This document shows, one piece after another, positions 1 through 8,776 of a DNA stretch of 64,000 nucleotides. The stretch is from Pelagibaculum spongiae (GTDB lineage: Bacteria; Pseudomonadota; Gammaproteobacteria; Enterobacterales; Pelagibaculaceae), in NCBI RefSeq assembly GCF_003097315.1, contig NZ_QDDL01000007.1:62001-126000 (forward strand), read 5' to 3'. The translations under genes were made by a program, and so were the position numbers. The notes beneath the pieces are model-generated. The model was not told where the DNA came from, did not search any database, and saw only the letters and a program-made list of their open reading frames with translations. Each line of letters opens with the position of its first letter. Positions within the stretch are counted from its first letter, which is position 1.

Positions 1-1
1 T

Positions 2-967
2 CGTCCAGGCATACCTTCGGTATGGGAGAGTGATGATATGTTTTCCAAGGAAATTCAAATCATCAATTTTCCAACTAAAGATCATTGGAGAAACCCTTCT
101 AAATATGAATATGTCGAAGATGGTCTAAAGTGGCTATCTGAATATTTGAAACAAATAAAACACTCAGTAATTACTTTGCCTGCGTTAGGTTGTGGACATG
201 GCGGTTTAGATTGGCTAAAGGTTAAGAAACTTATTGAAAGTTACCTTTCAGATTCACAGCATAAGATCTTAGTGTTCGAGCCTGATAGTTCAAAAAAAGC
301 TGGCAAAATTGAATCAAGCATAATCGAAGATGATAAATTATTAGCACAAGAAAGCATTACGACTATAACTATCAAGTCTGCTGACTACCCAGATCGATTG
401 AGATTATTTACAGAAAAGAATTTATATTTATTTAATTCTAATAATATTAATATCAAAAGCTATGATATTTCACTAATCTCAAGCTCCAAGCCTAACTCGC
501 ATGAGATAGAGTTTGTGAAAAAACTGGTTAATTACTGTAAGTTCAACCGCCTAAGTATCCTCTTTGGTAGCTCTGCGTTCGATAAGAAAATGGCATTTGA
601 AGCAGCAAAGAAAGGTATTGTAGTGGGTGTTTTTATGCCTACGGGGATTTTTAAATCGGCTCAAAAAGCAAATGCAAATGCAAATTTAACTTGCTTGACG
701 CTACTTTCTATTGGTAACCCTTTTGATTCGTTTGATAGAAAGGCTTATATGCCTTCTGTATTAAGTCGTTTATTTCTTGCTGAAAAGGCTGTTTTCACAA
801 CCAATAGGTTAGAGTGGGTTGCCAAACAGGCAAAACATATAAACAAGTGTGCCTCAAGATTCTACTATACGGATATCCAAGCCTTATCAGAAAAAGATGC
901 CTTAGCTATTGAAAAGTTTTCGGCAGTGAAGGTTAAAATAAAAGATGACATTATTGAGCTCAATTAA
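2..967 (+). CDS. Macro domain / DprA-like (SLOG) fusion protein, 5'-partial, integron cassette gene
   Basis: The frame is open to the left window edge, so the gene starts upstream; the ATG at 38 is internal. The first ~85 visible residues match the second half of a macro (ADP-ribose-binding) domain of the DarG type, with an INFPTKDHW stretch and a PALGCGHGGLDW loop. The rest has a DprA/Smf-like Rossmann (SLOG) character: YPDRLR, an ISSSKP stretch, GSSAFDK, and GIVVGVFMPTGIF. Macro and SLOG domains are both nucleotide-ligand binders; their combination recalls sensor or effector proteins of defence systems, but that role is inference. An attC site follows the stop codon, so this is a gene cassette. 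The N-terminal half of the macro domain is outside the window. Confidence 0.75.
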   Translation, partial: RPGIPSVWESDDMFSKEIQIINFPTKDHWRNPSKYEYVEDGLKWLSEYLKQIKHSVITLPALGCGHGGLDWLKVKKLIESYLSDSQHKILVFEPDSSKKAGKIESSIIEDDKLLAQESITTITIKSADYPDRLRLFTEKNLYLFNSNNINIKSYDISLISSSKPNSHEIEFVKKLVNYCKFNRLSILFGSSAFDKKMAFEAAKKGIVVGVFMPTGIFKSAQKANANANLTCLTLLSIGNPFDSFDRKAYMPSVLSRLFLAEKAVFTTNRLEWVAKQAKHINKCASRFYYTDIQALSEKDALAIEKFSAVKVKIKDDIIELN

Positions 968-973
968 GGTAAG

Positions 974-1090
974 CCCTAACAAGCGCTTCCACAGGGACAA
1001 CTTTTCGCTTCGCATTTTTGTGTCGTCGCTGCGCGCCAGTATCACACAAAAATGCTTCACTACAAGTTGCCCGTGAAGCGGGCGTTAAAT
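974..1090 (+). repeat. Integron attC recombination site 1
   Basis: A long imperfect inverted repeat directly downstream of the macro/DprA-like gene. The left box CCCTAAC (974-980) and right box GTTAAAT (1084-1090) fit the RYYYAAC/GTTRRRY integrase core pattern. Outer arms (AAGCGCTTCCACAGGGACAA against the region 1062-1086) and inner arms (GCATTTTTGTG against CACAAAAATGC) pair into the usual extruded attC hairpin. At 117 bp it is of the long, Vibrio-superintegron-like class. Confidence 0.85.
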
Positions 1091-1119
1091 GAAAAGAGAT
1101 GAATTATGGAGTTGAAAAA

Positions 1120-1524
1120 ATGAACGAAGAATGTAATAGCTTAGTTAAGGAAATTGCTAAGTTATATATGGAGTATTCAGACGAAAAATTTTCAGGTTGG
1201 TCAAAGGCATTTTATCGTATTAGAGCACTCCCGTCCCAATTTGGTGGGAACGGCTCATATATCAATGGTGATGAAGTGGAGTTGATCGGTGTATTCGATC
1301 ATGAAGAGCTTTTAGAACCGTTGCATAAGTTGTTTAAGGAGTTATGGCAGGCATTAGAGAGTATAGAAAAAGAATTTATAGTTTGCCTGCTCGTTGTGGA
1401 TTCTGAATATAATTTCAACATCTATTTTGATTATGAAGACCCTGAAAAATGGAGCATTAGTAAATTGGACGGAGGGATTGGAATTCCCGTCGGATATGAA
1501 CAATTGATTGAAAAAAGCATTTAA
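1120..1524 (+). CDS. Cassette-encoded small acidic protein, possibly immunity-like
   Basis: A 134-residue protein filling the second cassette. I chose the ATG at 1120 because GGAG lies 8 nt upstream; an ATG at 1099 in the same frame lacks a well-spaced site. No signal peptide or membrane segment. The protein is acidic and rich in aromatic residues, and the C-terminal stretch with FNIYFDYEDPEKWSI resembles small immunity-type proteins (YezG/DUF600-like) only loosely, so I do not assign a family. The stop codon overlaps the left box of the next attC, the usual compact cassette arrangement. Confidence 0.7.
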   Translation: MNEECNSLVKEIAKLYMEYSDEKFSGWSKAFYRIRALPSQFGGNGSYINGDEVELIGVFDHEELLEPLHKLFKELWQALESIEKEFIVCLLVVDSEYNFNIYFDYEDPEKWSISKLDGGIGIPVGYEQLIEKSI

Positions 1525-1602
1525 CAAGTGCATGTTGTTCGCCCACTTCGTGGGCTGGGACCTCCGCACTGCGTGCTCCGGCCCCAAATGCAGACGTTAG
1601 GC
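1519..1602 (+). repeat. Integron attC recombination site 2
   Basis: Left core box ATTTAAC (1519-1525) overlaps the stop codon of the preceding gene; right core box GTTAGGC (1596-1602) is a perfect consensus. The 84 bp between can fold through the arms CCCACTTCGTGGGC and GCACTGCGTGC. It marks the boundary between the second and third cassettes and shows that cassette orientation is left to right, so an integrase gene would be expected to the left of the window. Confidence 0.88.
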
Positions 1603-1633
1603 GTACATCCCCCTCATATATTGGAGAATTAAA

Positions 1634-2098
1634 ATGGATAGGGAATTTCCTGAGTTATTAAAGCAACTACATTCTATTGAAATAGACTATAACGATGGGG
1701 AAGGAATTGATTTCGAACCATTTGATTCTTTTTACTCTAAAAGCGAAACCACAGAATGGATAAAAGCTTGGACGGGAAATAATGAAGTTGATGGGAATGA
1801 TTATCTAATTTTTGGTCAAGATGGAAGTGGTGGGTATGCTGCATTTTGGTGTGTAAAAGATAATTGCGACTTACTCCAACAGCCAATTGTGTTTTTTGGT
1901 TCTGAAGGGGAGTTAGGTATAATTGCTCAAACTTTTTATGATTATCTTTGGCTTTTTGCTAGAGGTGTAGGGCCATATGAAGCAACGGTTTATCCAGATG
2001 AGTCAGGAATTGAAAATCAATTGTTTTTGGACTTTGCGGAAGAAAGAGCGCCACTCATCGGAAGAAAGAGCGCCACTCATAATTTTATTTATAATTAA
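1634..2098 (+). CDS. SMI1/KNR4 (SUKH)-like protein, 3' end replaced by RAYT element
   Basis: Third cassette gene, with GGAG 7 nt before the ATG. The residues around DYLIFGQDGSGGYAAFW, the QPIVFFGSEGE stretch and WLFARGVGPYEA are typical of SMI1/KNR4-type (SUKH) proteins, a fold used widely as immunity proteins against polymorphic toxins and common in integron cassettes. The last ~18 codons are not native: they are encoded by two 22-bp copies of the left tip of RAYT element A, so the original C-terminus and the attC of this cassette are gone. It may be non-functional. Confidence 0.7.
   Translation: MDREFPELLKQLHSIEIDYNDGEGIDFEPFDSFYSKSETTEWIKAWTGNNEVDGNDYLIFGQDGSGGYAAFWCVKDNCDLLQQPIVFFGSEGELGIIAQTFYDYLWLFARGVGPYEATVYPDESGIENQLFLDFAEERAPLIGRKSATHNFIYN
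2037..2080 (+). repeat. 22-bp junction unit duplicated in tandem at the left end of RAYT element A
   Basis: Two exact tandem copies of a 22-bp unit (2037-2058 and 2059-2080). Each combines ~11 bp of cassette sequence with GCGCCACTCAT, the tip of the RAYT element. The other RAYT junctions in this window are iterated in the same way. Confidence 0.85.
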
Positions 2099-3496
2099 TG
2101 ACATTTTATTTATATCCAAAAACCACCGGAATTCTTCGGTTTTTTGAGTTTATTCCTTCTCTCTAGGCTGCTATCTGAAAACCTAGACAACAGAAACACC
2201 AGGCATGCCCGGCAAGTTAAATACACAGATTTAATTAACAGTATTAGCTGGAGTTTTTTGGTGGTGGTTGATTTGCTCGCCAAACTTTCGTTTGTTGCAT
2301 CACTCTTGCCTTGAACGCGCTGATATTTAGATAACTGCCTATCGCATGGGCAAATGCTCGAACGTTCGATAACGCCTTACTTTGGCCGCTCATGGTTTTA
2401 GCCCACCAGACCGCAGTGGTATCAATTTTTAATCTGTCAAAAATAGGAAGCAGTTGGCTATCCATGTGATATTTTTTATCATTTCGCGCCATTCTGGCAC
2501 TGACATCAACCAGCTCCAGATAATCATTTAATGAAAACGGCAAAGGCTTTTGCTTTACATGTGACTTGTTGGATTTGTTCTTTGAATTAGTGCTATCTGA
2601 AAAAGGTTTCAGTAAAGCAAACTGATAATCATGGCGTCGTTTTTTAGCTGCTTTTTTATTGTTTTTGGTACGGCCCGATTTAGACGCCACTTCTGGCAAC
2701 TCGGTTTCGACTCTTGCTTGAATGGACGTGTAATCTGATGTTTCTGGTGTTTTAGCAATGCCTGCACGCAAAGGATTGAGGTCAACATACGCCATGCAAG
2801 TCAGTAGCGCTTGTTCGTCGAGTAACGCTTGGGCCTTAAAACGGCCTTCCCAAAAACGCCCTTTGCAATGGTCTTCGGCATTGGCCAACCGAGCCAGTGG
2901 TTCATTAATCGATTTCATAAACCAGCTAATTGAATACAATCGCTTGCGATATTCTTCAGCTTTGGCTTCAACATAATGAATTTCAGCTGCGCTGAGCAGG
3001 CGTCGCTTTTGTGAACTAAGGTATTTTTTAACTAACGGCTCGGCATCGAACACTTTGGTATATTGCAATAATACCTGGCGTGCACTCCATTTATTGGCTC
3101 GTGCAACATCGACATAAAGCACCAGATGGTAGTGATTGCTCATCACGGCATAGGCCGCCACATCAATCGAAAATGCCCGAGTTAACCGATCAATTCGATC
3201 GACAATCCACTGGCGACGATGATCATAATTTTTTCGAAGCTCAGGCACAATCGCAGGATCTTCACCACACAACCACCCTCGCCTAACGCATCTTGAACAG
3301 GCATGCACATATGGATTCGACTTTGGGTCAAACAAGATCGCACGAGGTGCAGGCATAATAGAAAAGGAAGGCTTTTTACAAGCATCCACTCCAGCTTATT
3401 TCAGTGGTTGGTTGATGTTAACTGGGATAGATTTATTTTTGAAATCAAATGTTTTTAGGCAAAGCGCCGGTCATAAATAATTTTTTGGGTGGCGCT
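2070..3496. mobile_element. RAYT (REP-associated transposase) element A, 1427 bp
   Basis: Bounded by GCGCCACTCATAA on the left and its near-complement ending in GGGTGGCGCT on the right, giving imperfect terminal inverted repeats. It contains one transposase gene on the minus strand. Copy C (31384-32812) has the same organisation and almost the same length (1429 bp), which fixes the ends. It lies inside the third integron cassette. Confidence 0.75.
2244..3356 (-). CDS. REP-associated tyrosine transposase (Y1/IS200-like), copy A
   Basis: HUH-family single-strand transposase: the motif SNHYHLVLYV carries the His-hydrophobic-His metal site, and the Y1 core (WFMKSINEPLARLAN, GRFWEGRFKAQALLD, CMAYVDLNPLRAGIA) is intact. 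About 370 residues, longer than IS200 TnpA, with a lysine-rich linker and an extra C-terminal domain, typical of this RAYT subgroup. The ATG at 3356 (MPAPRA) aligns with the start of the divergent copy D; an upstream in-frame GTG at 3389 would add 11 residues but has no usable ribosome site. It probably acts on the GCGCCACCC-type tips that flank it. Confidence 0.85.
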   Translation of the reverse strand: MPAPRAILFDPKSNPYVHACSRCVRRGWLCGEDPAIVPELRKNYDHRRQWIVDRIDRLTRAFSIDVAAYAVMSNHYHLVLYVDVARANKWSARQVLLQYTKVFDAEPLVKKYLSSQKRRLLSAAEIHYVEAKAEEYRKRLYSISWFMKSINEPLARLANAEDHCKGRFWEGRFKAQALLDEQALLTCMAYVDLNPLRAGIAKTPETSDYTSIQARVETELPEVASKSGRTKNNKKAAKKRRHDYQFALLKPFSDSTNSKNKSNKSHVKQKPLPFSLNDYLELVDVSARMARNDKKYHMDSQLLPIFDRLKIDTTAVWWAKTMSGQSKALSNVRAFAHAIGSYLNISAFKARVMQQTKVWRANQPPPKNSS

Positions 3497-3543
3497 GATG
3501 ATGGCTGCGCTGATGATGGCTTTTGGGTGGCGCTGATGATGGC
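3492..3543 (+). repeat. Right junction of element A: 14-bp unit repeated three times
   Basis: GCGCTGATGATGGC occurs at 3492-3505, 3507-3520 and 3530-3543, with a second partial tip GGGTGGCGC before the third copy. The unit joins the element tip to flanking DNA, as at the other RAYT junctions. Confidence 0.85.
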
Positions 3544-3598
3544 CGCTCTATCGGATAGCAGTGGAGAGTAAACCGATGATCCGGCAATATAGCTACCC

Positions 3599-4819
3599 AT
3601 GATTGAAATTAAACATCCACAACAACTCACCCAGCTGCGTCGCCTTTGCCTAACCGCCCAAGGTTTGCAACAAACCCAGCCCTATGGCCAGGGTTTGGCA
3701 GGTGCTCGAAAAGCGATTAACCAACTCGGTTATGTTCAGCTCGATACGATTTCAGTAATAGAACGTGCGCATCACCATGTGTTGTATTCGCGAGTACCAA
3801 AATTCCAACCCACCATGATCAATAAATTGTTGCTAAATGGTGATATTTTTGAATATTGGTCGCATGCTGCATCTGTACTGCCAATTGCAGATTTTCGCTA
3901 TTCCCTCCCCTATAAACATGCAATTAAAAGCGGACAAACCCATTGGCATAAAACCCATGATAAAAAGCTAATGGCCGAGCTGTTGGCTCGCATACAATCT
4001 GACGGGCCATTACGATCGAGAGATCTAGAAAGTATCGCTTCAGAAAACACCGCGACACGGACCGGCTGGTGGGACTGGAAGCCTGCAAAGAGAGCGCTTG
4101 AGCAGTTATATATGGAAGGCGATTTGATGGTGAGTAATCGTGAAGGCTTTCAAAAAACTTATGATCTAACCGAACGGGTTCTGCCTGCTGGGATAGATTC
4201 AAAAATGCCGAGCATGGAGCAATTTGCAGCTCACATGCTCGAACAACAGTTACGCTGCCATGGTGCCGTTTCACTTAAGGGGTTGACTTATCTGCGTCGA
4301 AGCGCCGAACTCCGTAAAGCAATAAAAGTACTAGTCGATGAAAAAATAGCCCAGCGCACTCTAGAATCTATACAAGTTAGCAGCGGCGAAGTATTTATTA
4401 TGGAAGCAGGTTCGTTGGAGCACCCTGTTCCCCGAACCAATAACCGCATGCAGATTCTTTCACCATTCGATAACTGTGTTATCCAACGCCAGCGCCTTAA
4501 GCACTTATTTCAATATGAGTACCAGCTAGAATGCTACCTACCTGAAGCAAAACGACAGTATGGTTATTTTTGCCTACCGCTTCTTTTTAGTGATCAGTTT
4601 ATTGGCCGAATGGATTGCAAAGCCCACCGTAAAACCGGTAATTTTGAAGTGAAATCGCTGTATTTAGAACCGCATAATTTTGATCAAGATGCAGTAATCT
4701 CAGCGTTAGTTGATGCCATTAAAAACTTCTGCCATTTTCAAAATTGCAGCTCGATAACTTTAACAAAAGCAAATCCAAAACATCTGATTAAAATTTTACA
4801 ACAGGCATTAACTCGCTAA
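3599..4819 (+). CDS. YcaQ-like winged-helix DNA glycosylase (HTH_42 family)
   Basis: About 406 residues with the features of the AlkZ/YcaQ (DUF1006, HTH_42) family: an N-terminal LRRLCLTAQGL start, the YVQLDTISVIERAHHHVLYSR segment containing the Q-x-D catalytic pair of YcaQ-type members, GWWDWKPAKRALEQL, and the C-terminal LSPFDNCVIQR...GYFCLPLLF region. Members unhook interstrand cross-links and excise bulky alkylated bases; whether this one does is inferred from family. It stands alone, immediately right of RAYT element A and convergent with the Zn-ribbon gene; no clear Shine-Dalgarno site precedes the ATG. Confidence 0.82.
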   Translation: MIEIKHPQQLTQLRRLCLTAQGLQQTQPYGQGLAGARKAINQLGYVQLDTISVIERAHHHVLYSRVPKFQPTMINKLLLNGDIFEYWSHAASVLPIADFRYSLPYKHAIKSGQTHWHKTHDKKLMAELLARIQSDGPLRSRDLESIASENTATRTGWWDWKPAKRALEQLYMEGDLMVSNREGFQKTYDLTERVLPAGIDSKMPSMEQFAAHMLEQQLRCHGAVSLKGLTYLRRSAELRKAIKVLVDEKIAQRTLESIQVSSGEVFIMEAGSLEHPVPRTNNRMQILSPFDNCVIQRQRLKHLFQYEYQLECYLPEAKRQYGYFCLPLLFSDQFIGRMDCKAHRKTGNFEVKSLYLEPHNFDQDAVISALVDAIKNFCHFQNCSSITLTKANPKHLIKILQQALTR

Positions 4820-4823
4820 TTCG

Positions 4824-5075
4824 CTACTTAAACCACACCTTTCCGCCAATAAATTTATATGCAGGCAAGCCGCGAATGAGCGTTTCACGGGCAAACGGTT
4901 TATGGCACTTAGGACAGATGCAAGGCTCAGCAGTATAGTCTTGGCTAATCCGTTCTTTAAAACTCTTTACTAATGCGCCCTTACCACCCTTTCGATATTT
5001 AAATAATATCTCATTGCAGCCAGCACAAAAAATATCAACCGTTTTAGTCGGCCCTTTTTTATTAGGTTTTGCCAT
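4824..5075 (-). CDS. Small Zn-ribbon protein
   Basis: An 83-residue basic protein with two Cys pairs (CAGC and CPKC, the latter within CICPKC), consistent with a rubredoxin-like zinc ribbon. Lysine-rich N-terminus, no signal peptide. Similar short zinc-ribbon proteins of unknown role occur in marine gammaproteobacteria. It ends 5 bp from the convergent YcaQ-like gene. No specific function can be assigned. Confidence 0.65.
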   Translation of the reverse strand: MAKPNKKGPTKTVDIFCAGCNEILFKYRKGGKGALVKSFKERISQDYTAEPCICPKCHKPFARETLIRGLPAYKFIGGKVWFK

Positions 5076-5145
5076 AACGTATTTTACTTATTGTTTTCCA
5101 TTTAATGGTAGAAATAGTACCAAACATAGCCTTGCGAATGAAAAT

Positions 5146-5180
5146 AAAAAAAACCGCTAAAAGTTAGCGGTTTTTTTTGT
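5146..5180 (-). terminator. Rho-independent terminator of gsk
   Basis: Hairpin AACCGCTAA/TTAGCGGTT with a 3-nt loop (5152-5172), flanked by an A run on one side and a T run on the other, so it can work in both directions. It lies 25 bp beyond the gsk stop codon. Confidence 0.9.
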
Positions 5181-5204
5181 AGCTTATTTAGTTTCGCTTA
5201 ACCG

Positions 5205-6506
5205 CTAGCGACTCCAATATGCCTCTTCAAGGCTGTCTTCTCGCTCTGGCAGTCCACGTGATAAGCGTGGCGAGCTCTGCGCTAGCACTTGGTAACTAAC
5301 CCGGTTGGCATATTTACAAACCTGGGCGAATGACGAGTAAGTTAAATAACCGCGAGAATGCTTGCCTGAAGTCGGTAACACCCGACCATGAAAGTCTTTA
5401 GCTGCAACATCATGCACTACTGCAGCCAATGCACCATCGCCGGCACCATTAGTATTACTGATACGCTCAGGACCGCCCATGTAAGGATCGATCTGAGCAA
5501 ATACCTGCACTGGATCATTACAATATTTTTTGATCATTGGTCGGCTAAATTCATAACGATTAAAATCGCTAATTGAGCCAGAGCGAATTGGATTTGAAGT
5601 TTGACGCAAGGCATCTCGATCAGAATAACCTGAAAGGTATAAGCCTTCTGGGCCGGCAGTCAATAACACTAAATCAACAATTTTTAATAAATCCTGACTG
5701 GCCAACAACGGATCTGCATAACCGGTTAAGGCTTCTGCTTCACTTTCATTCATCGCAACAATATTGACATATTCTGCGATAAACTCATTAAATTCTTTTT
5801 TTCGCGCTTCAACCATTTGCCGCGAGCCCATCGTCAACACGACCGGCACTTCATTTTCTTTAGCAATTTTCGCTGCTTTTATTGTTGCTTGATAAATTGG
5901 CAAATCAGCATTCGCCAGAGTATAAGCACAAAGCAGTAAAGCTGAGCCATTAGCAACCTGATCATCGGGAATAAACTCTGGTGTCAAATGGTTCATTAAA
6001 CCAGGGCTGATACCAAAAGTACGCTCGCCATCCTGGGTGATTAACGCAAATGCGCGCCCTATAGAGCCGGGAACTGGTTGCAAGAAAGTTAAATCAACCT
6101 TGCTGCTGGTGTTGCATAGGTAACGATAAGAAGACGTTCCAATAACGATATTTTCGCTCATTACACCAAACTGAATTGAGCGGTCATCGGCCAACACCGA
6201 ATAATTGTGCAGGGTGTTGCCAATGGTGCCACCGGCATATTCTTCTTCAATAAGCTTATTATCGAGCAAATATGCGTATAAGCGGTTGGCTGCATCGTTA
6301 TCTGGCAGCAGCTGAGATATGCCTTTTCCCAAGCCAAAATCTTCTAATACACTGTCGCTCACATGGGCGGTGACATCGACAATATTTTGATCAATACCGG
6401 TAACATAGGTATTTACATGGCCAAAGCTCACGTTCTCACGATCAAAACGATTGTCTGCGTTAACTGGAAAATAATGCTTGATTTTCCGTTGTCCGGGAAA
6501 CTTCAT
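5205..6506 (-). CDS. gsk: Inosine/guanosine kinase
   Basis: A 433-residue PfkB-family kinase that phosphorylates inosine and guanosine to IMP and GMP in purine salvage. Start MKFPGQRKIKHYFPVNA, the FAGGTIGNT-type stretch (here YAGGTIGNTLHNYSVLADDRS), the anion-hole motif NTNGAGDGALAA near residues 351-362 and the C-terminus RGLPEREDSLEEAYW all match E. coli Gsk nearly residue for residue over these blocks. GGTGG lies before the ATG. Monocistronic, with a strong terminator. Length is that of the family. Confidence 0.96.
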   Translation of the reverse strand: MKFPGQRKIKHYFPVNADNRFDRENVSFGHVNTYVTGIDQNIVDVTAHVSDSVLEDFGLGKGISQLLPDNDAANRLYAYLLDNKLIEEEYAGGTIGNTLHNYSVLADDRSIQFGVMSENIVIGTSSYRYLCNTSSKVDLTFLQPVPGSIGRAFALITQDGERTFGISPGLMNHLTPEFIPDDQVANGSALLLCAYTLANADLPIYQATIKAAKIAKENEVPVVLTMGSRQMVEARKKEFNEFIAEYVNIVAMNESEAEALTGYADPLLASQDLLKIVDLVLLTAGPEGLYLSGYSDRDALRQTSNPIRSGSISDFNRYEFSRPMIKKYCNDPVQVFAQIDPYMGGPERISNTNGAGDGALAAVVHDVAAKDFHGRVLPTSGKHSRGYLTYSSFAQVCKYANRVSYQVLAQSSPRLSRGLPEREDSLEEAYWSR

Positions 6507-6889
6507 GGTCCACCTACCCTGACGGGACTACTGAGCTATCGGCGAATTTTACTGCCGACTAATATTTGCTGCCGACCAAGAGTTGATCAGGCATAGAATG
6601 GAGCGGAATTTTACTCGCCAGATTGGCTAAATGCTAGAGGGGTCAGATCAATTCAGGCTTGGTTTGATGGCGATTTACAAATGAGTTTGTTGCTACAACT
6701 AAGCTCTAAAGCAACCAAGCTTACCAGTTGTTATCTGCCAAACCGATTGGTTAAAAACACTAGCGCCGCAAGTAAGTTTGTAAACCGATATTCTTAAGAG
6801 TCAACCGCTGCATGACAGATTGAGTTTGCATGAAATAACGAATCCATTACACTTCGCCGCAATTGATTCAACCCTTGTAAGAGAAGCAC
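6507..6889. other. Intergenic region between divergent gsk and ppiC
   Basis: 383 bp without a credible gene. It must hold the promoters of both divergent genes, but I see no clear sigma-54 or sigma-28 motif and only weak -10-like sequences. AAGAGAAGC before the ppiC ATG is its likely ribosome site. Confidence 0.5.
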
Positions 6890-7171
6890 ATGGCCAAGCG
6901 GGCAGCGGCATTACATATTCTGGTTAAAACTGAGGCTGAATGCCTTGCGCTAAAAGAAAAACTCGACAACGGCAGCAGCTTTAGCCAGCTGGCCAGTCGA
7001 CACTCGATTTGCCCATCGAAGCGAAAGGGTGGTGATTTAGGTGAATTTAAGCGCGGCACCATGGTCGGCCCTTTTGATAAGGCTGTTTTTAGTGGCGAAG
7101 AATTAAAAGTGCTTGGACCGATCAAGACCAAATTTGGATTTCATTTAATCAAGGTTTTATATACTAAATAA
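6890..7171 (+). CDS. ppiC: Parvulin-type peptidyl-prolyl isomerase
   Basis: A 93-residue single parvulin domain with AAALHILVK at the start, [36 protein letters not shown] and [11 protein letters not shown], the standard order for E. coli PpiC. No signal peptide, so a cytoplasmic cis-trans prolyl isomerase. It stands alone and ends in a bidirectional terminator shared with the convergent porin gene. Confidence 0.95.
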   Translation: MAKRAAALHILVKTEAECLALKEKLDNGSSFSQLASRHSICPSKRKGGDLGEFKRGTMVGPFDKAVFSGEELKVLGPIKTKFGFHLIKVLYTK

Positions 7172-7182
7172 CCCTGATTGAA

Positions 7183-7221
7183 ACAAAAAAAAGCATGACG
7201 TTTCTGCCATGCTTTTTTGTT
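7183..7221. terminator. Bidirectional terminator between ppiC and the FadL-like gene
   Basis: Arms AAGCATG (7191-7197) and CATGCTT (7207-7213), preceded by an A run and followed by TTTTTTG, so transcripts from both convergent genes can stop here. Confidence 0.9.
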
Positions 7222-7232
7222 TAAAAACTAAT

Positions 7233-8678
7233 TTATAGCTTCCAGCGTAAGCCCATTGCAAAAGAATTAAATTTATTGGTTATCTCACCCGTTGCACGAG
7301 AATCTTCCGCAAGACTTAACTGATCAAGCTGACGCTGATTGGTCATAGTGTGCTGCAGACCCATGTCCAACGATAAATCCCGATCGAAGCGATAACTCAT
7401 GCCAACCGAAAATGCTTTGTAGTGATTTAAACCCAAATCAACCGTCACATTACTGTCTGGAATCGGTGACTCGTCAAAGGCCATGCCAGCTCTTAACAGC
7501 AGCGCTGGAGAATAACGGTAGCTACCACCGAATGCTAGCCGTCGACTATTACGCCAATTTTGTTCTATCGGTAATGTCAGGCCTAGCGTGTCAACAGTCA
7601 CTGGGATTTGTTCGAATCTGCTCCAGCGGGTAAATCCAAAATCACCTTGTAAAGTTACATCTGGGCTAACTTGCCAAAAAGCTGCCAAAGAGGCCGACTC
7701 TGGCGTAGTAAGTATCATTTGCCCTTTACTATTTATACCCTGAACGCCTACTTTTGCGCCACCCGGCAAGGCTAGACTTACATCTGTCAATTCTATTTCA
7801 GCATCCAGCTTATGGGTGATTTTACTGCGGTAATTAAAACCAACCCTAATTGTTTGGAACTGATATAAGCCACCTAATGTATAACCAAAATCCAGTGAAT
7901 CACCCTCGATATTCAAATTGATGTCATTTTGTGGCGTGCTTGGGTCAATTAAACCTATCGCACCACAAACCGGCAGCGCCAAATCATCACCCAAAGTACT
8001 TTGACAAACACCTGACAAATTTAAATCCAGGTTTTGCACCACACTGGCATATTGCGCATTAACCGTTCCACCAATTGAAAACGCCGGCGTTAATTCATAA
8101 CCAGCACCAAAAGAAAAACTAATCCCTGTGATTTCAGACTCTTTGACCTGGTAGCGAAATACTTCATTATCATCAAATTGAGTGCCGGTTGCGTATGGTG
8201 CATTAACACCAAGCCCTAAAGTTAACCGGTCTGTTTTCGGAATAGCCAAATAAATAGAAGGGATTACCGACAAACTATCAATACCGTTTTTACTTCCTTC
8301 AACCTTGCTCGATTTAGAAACAATATCTTTTCCATCGGCATCTTTACCAAAAGTCGTATCTTGATCGCCCGACTTATTGACGATGAAAGAATCACCACGA
8401 ATTTTCGAGTTTGCCGAAACCATCGATAAATTACTGATCAACTCTGATTCATGAAGACGCGTCAGACCCGCAGGATTATAAAACAAAGTCGATGCATCAG
8501 CCGCTTCTGCTGCACCTCCAGAAAAAGCATCGCCCAATCTGCGACTACTTTGTTCATCAACATAAAACCCCTGCCCCTGTGCGCTTGTACTGCAAAGCAG
8601 AGCACCTGAAAGGCTGGCAATCAGCAGTGGAATCGCCTTATAGCGCAACAGTTTTGTTTTATCGTTATCGGTTTGCAT
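7233..8678 (-). CDS. FadL/OmpP1/TodX-family outer membrane transporter
   Basis: Long-chain fatty acid or hydrophobic-compound channel. After a signal peptide (basic start, LLIASLSGALLCSTSAQG) the mature N-terminus QGFYVDEQSSRRLGDAFSGGAAEAADASTLFYNPAGL carries the NPA-type hatch signature, and the rest has alternating beta-strand character ending in aromatic-rich strands (FAMGLRWKL). The longest frame starts at a TTG at 8726; I prefer the ATG at 8678, preceded by GGATGG and giving a normal signal peptide. Substrate cannot be told from sequence. It lies downstream of the oxidase-cytochrome pair with 98 bp between. Confidence 0.85.
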   Translation of the reverse strand: MQTDNDKTKLLRYKAIPLLIASLSGALLCSTSAQGQGFYVDEQSSRRLGDAFSGGAAEAADASTLFYNPAGLTRLHESELISNLSMVSANSKIRGDSFIVNKSGDQDTTFGKDADGKDIVSKSSKVEGSKNGIDSLSVIPSIYLAIPKTDRLTLGLGVNAPYATGTQFDDNEVFRYQVKESEITGISFSFGAGYELTPAFSIGGTVNAQYASVVQNLDLNLSGVCQSTLGDDLALPVCGAIGLIDPSTPQNDINLNIEGDSLDFGYTLGGLYQFQTIRVGFNYRSKITHKLDAEIELTDVSLALPGGAKVGVQGINSKGQMILTTPESASLAAFWQVSPDVTLQGDFGFTRWSRFEQIPVTVDTLGLTLPIEQNWRNSRRLAFGGSYRYSPALLLRAGMAFDESPIPDSNVTVDLGLNHYKAFSVGMSYRFDRDLSLDMGLQHTMTNQRQLDQLSLAEDSRATGEITNKFNSFAMGLRWKL

Positions 8679-8776
8679 TGAAGCCATCCATTGCTTAGGC
8701 ACTTGAAATGCTTTCGACAAGTGCAATTTATTTTTATTGTTTTTTAAGCATCGCTTCTATCGCGTATTTGCTTTCA

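Noticed and set aside
2758-3286. Plus-strand frames opposite RAYT A (and the same opposite B and C)
   Set aside because: They are antisense shadows of the transposase, recur only because the element recurs, and have no ribosome sites.
8679-8726. N-terminal extension of the FadL-like protein from a TTG start
   Set aside because: It adds 16 residues before a normal signal peptide and has no ribosome site, whereas the ATG at 8678 does.
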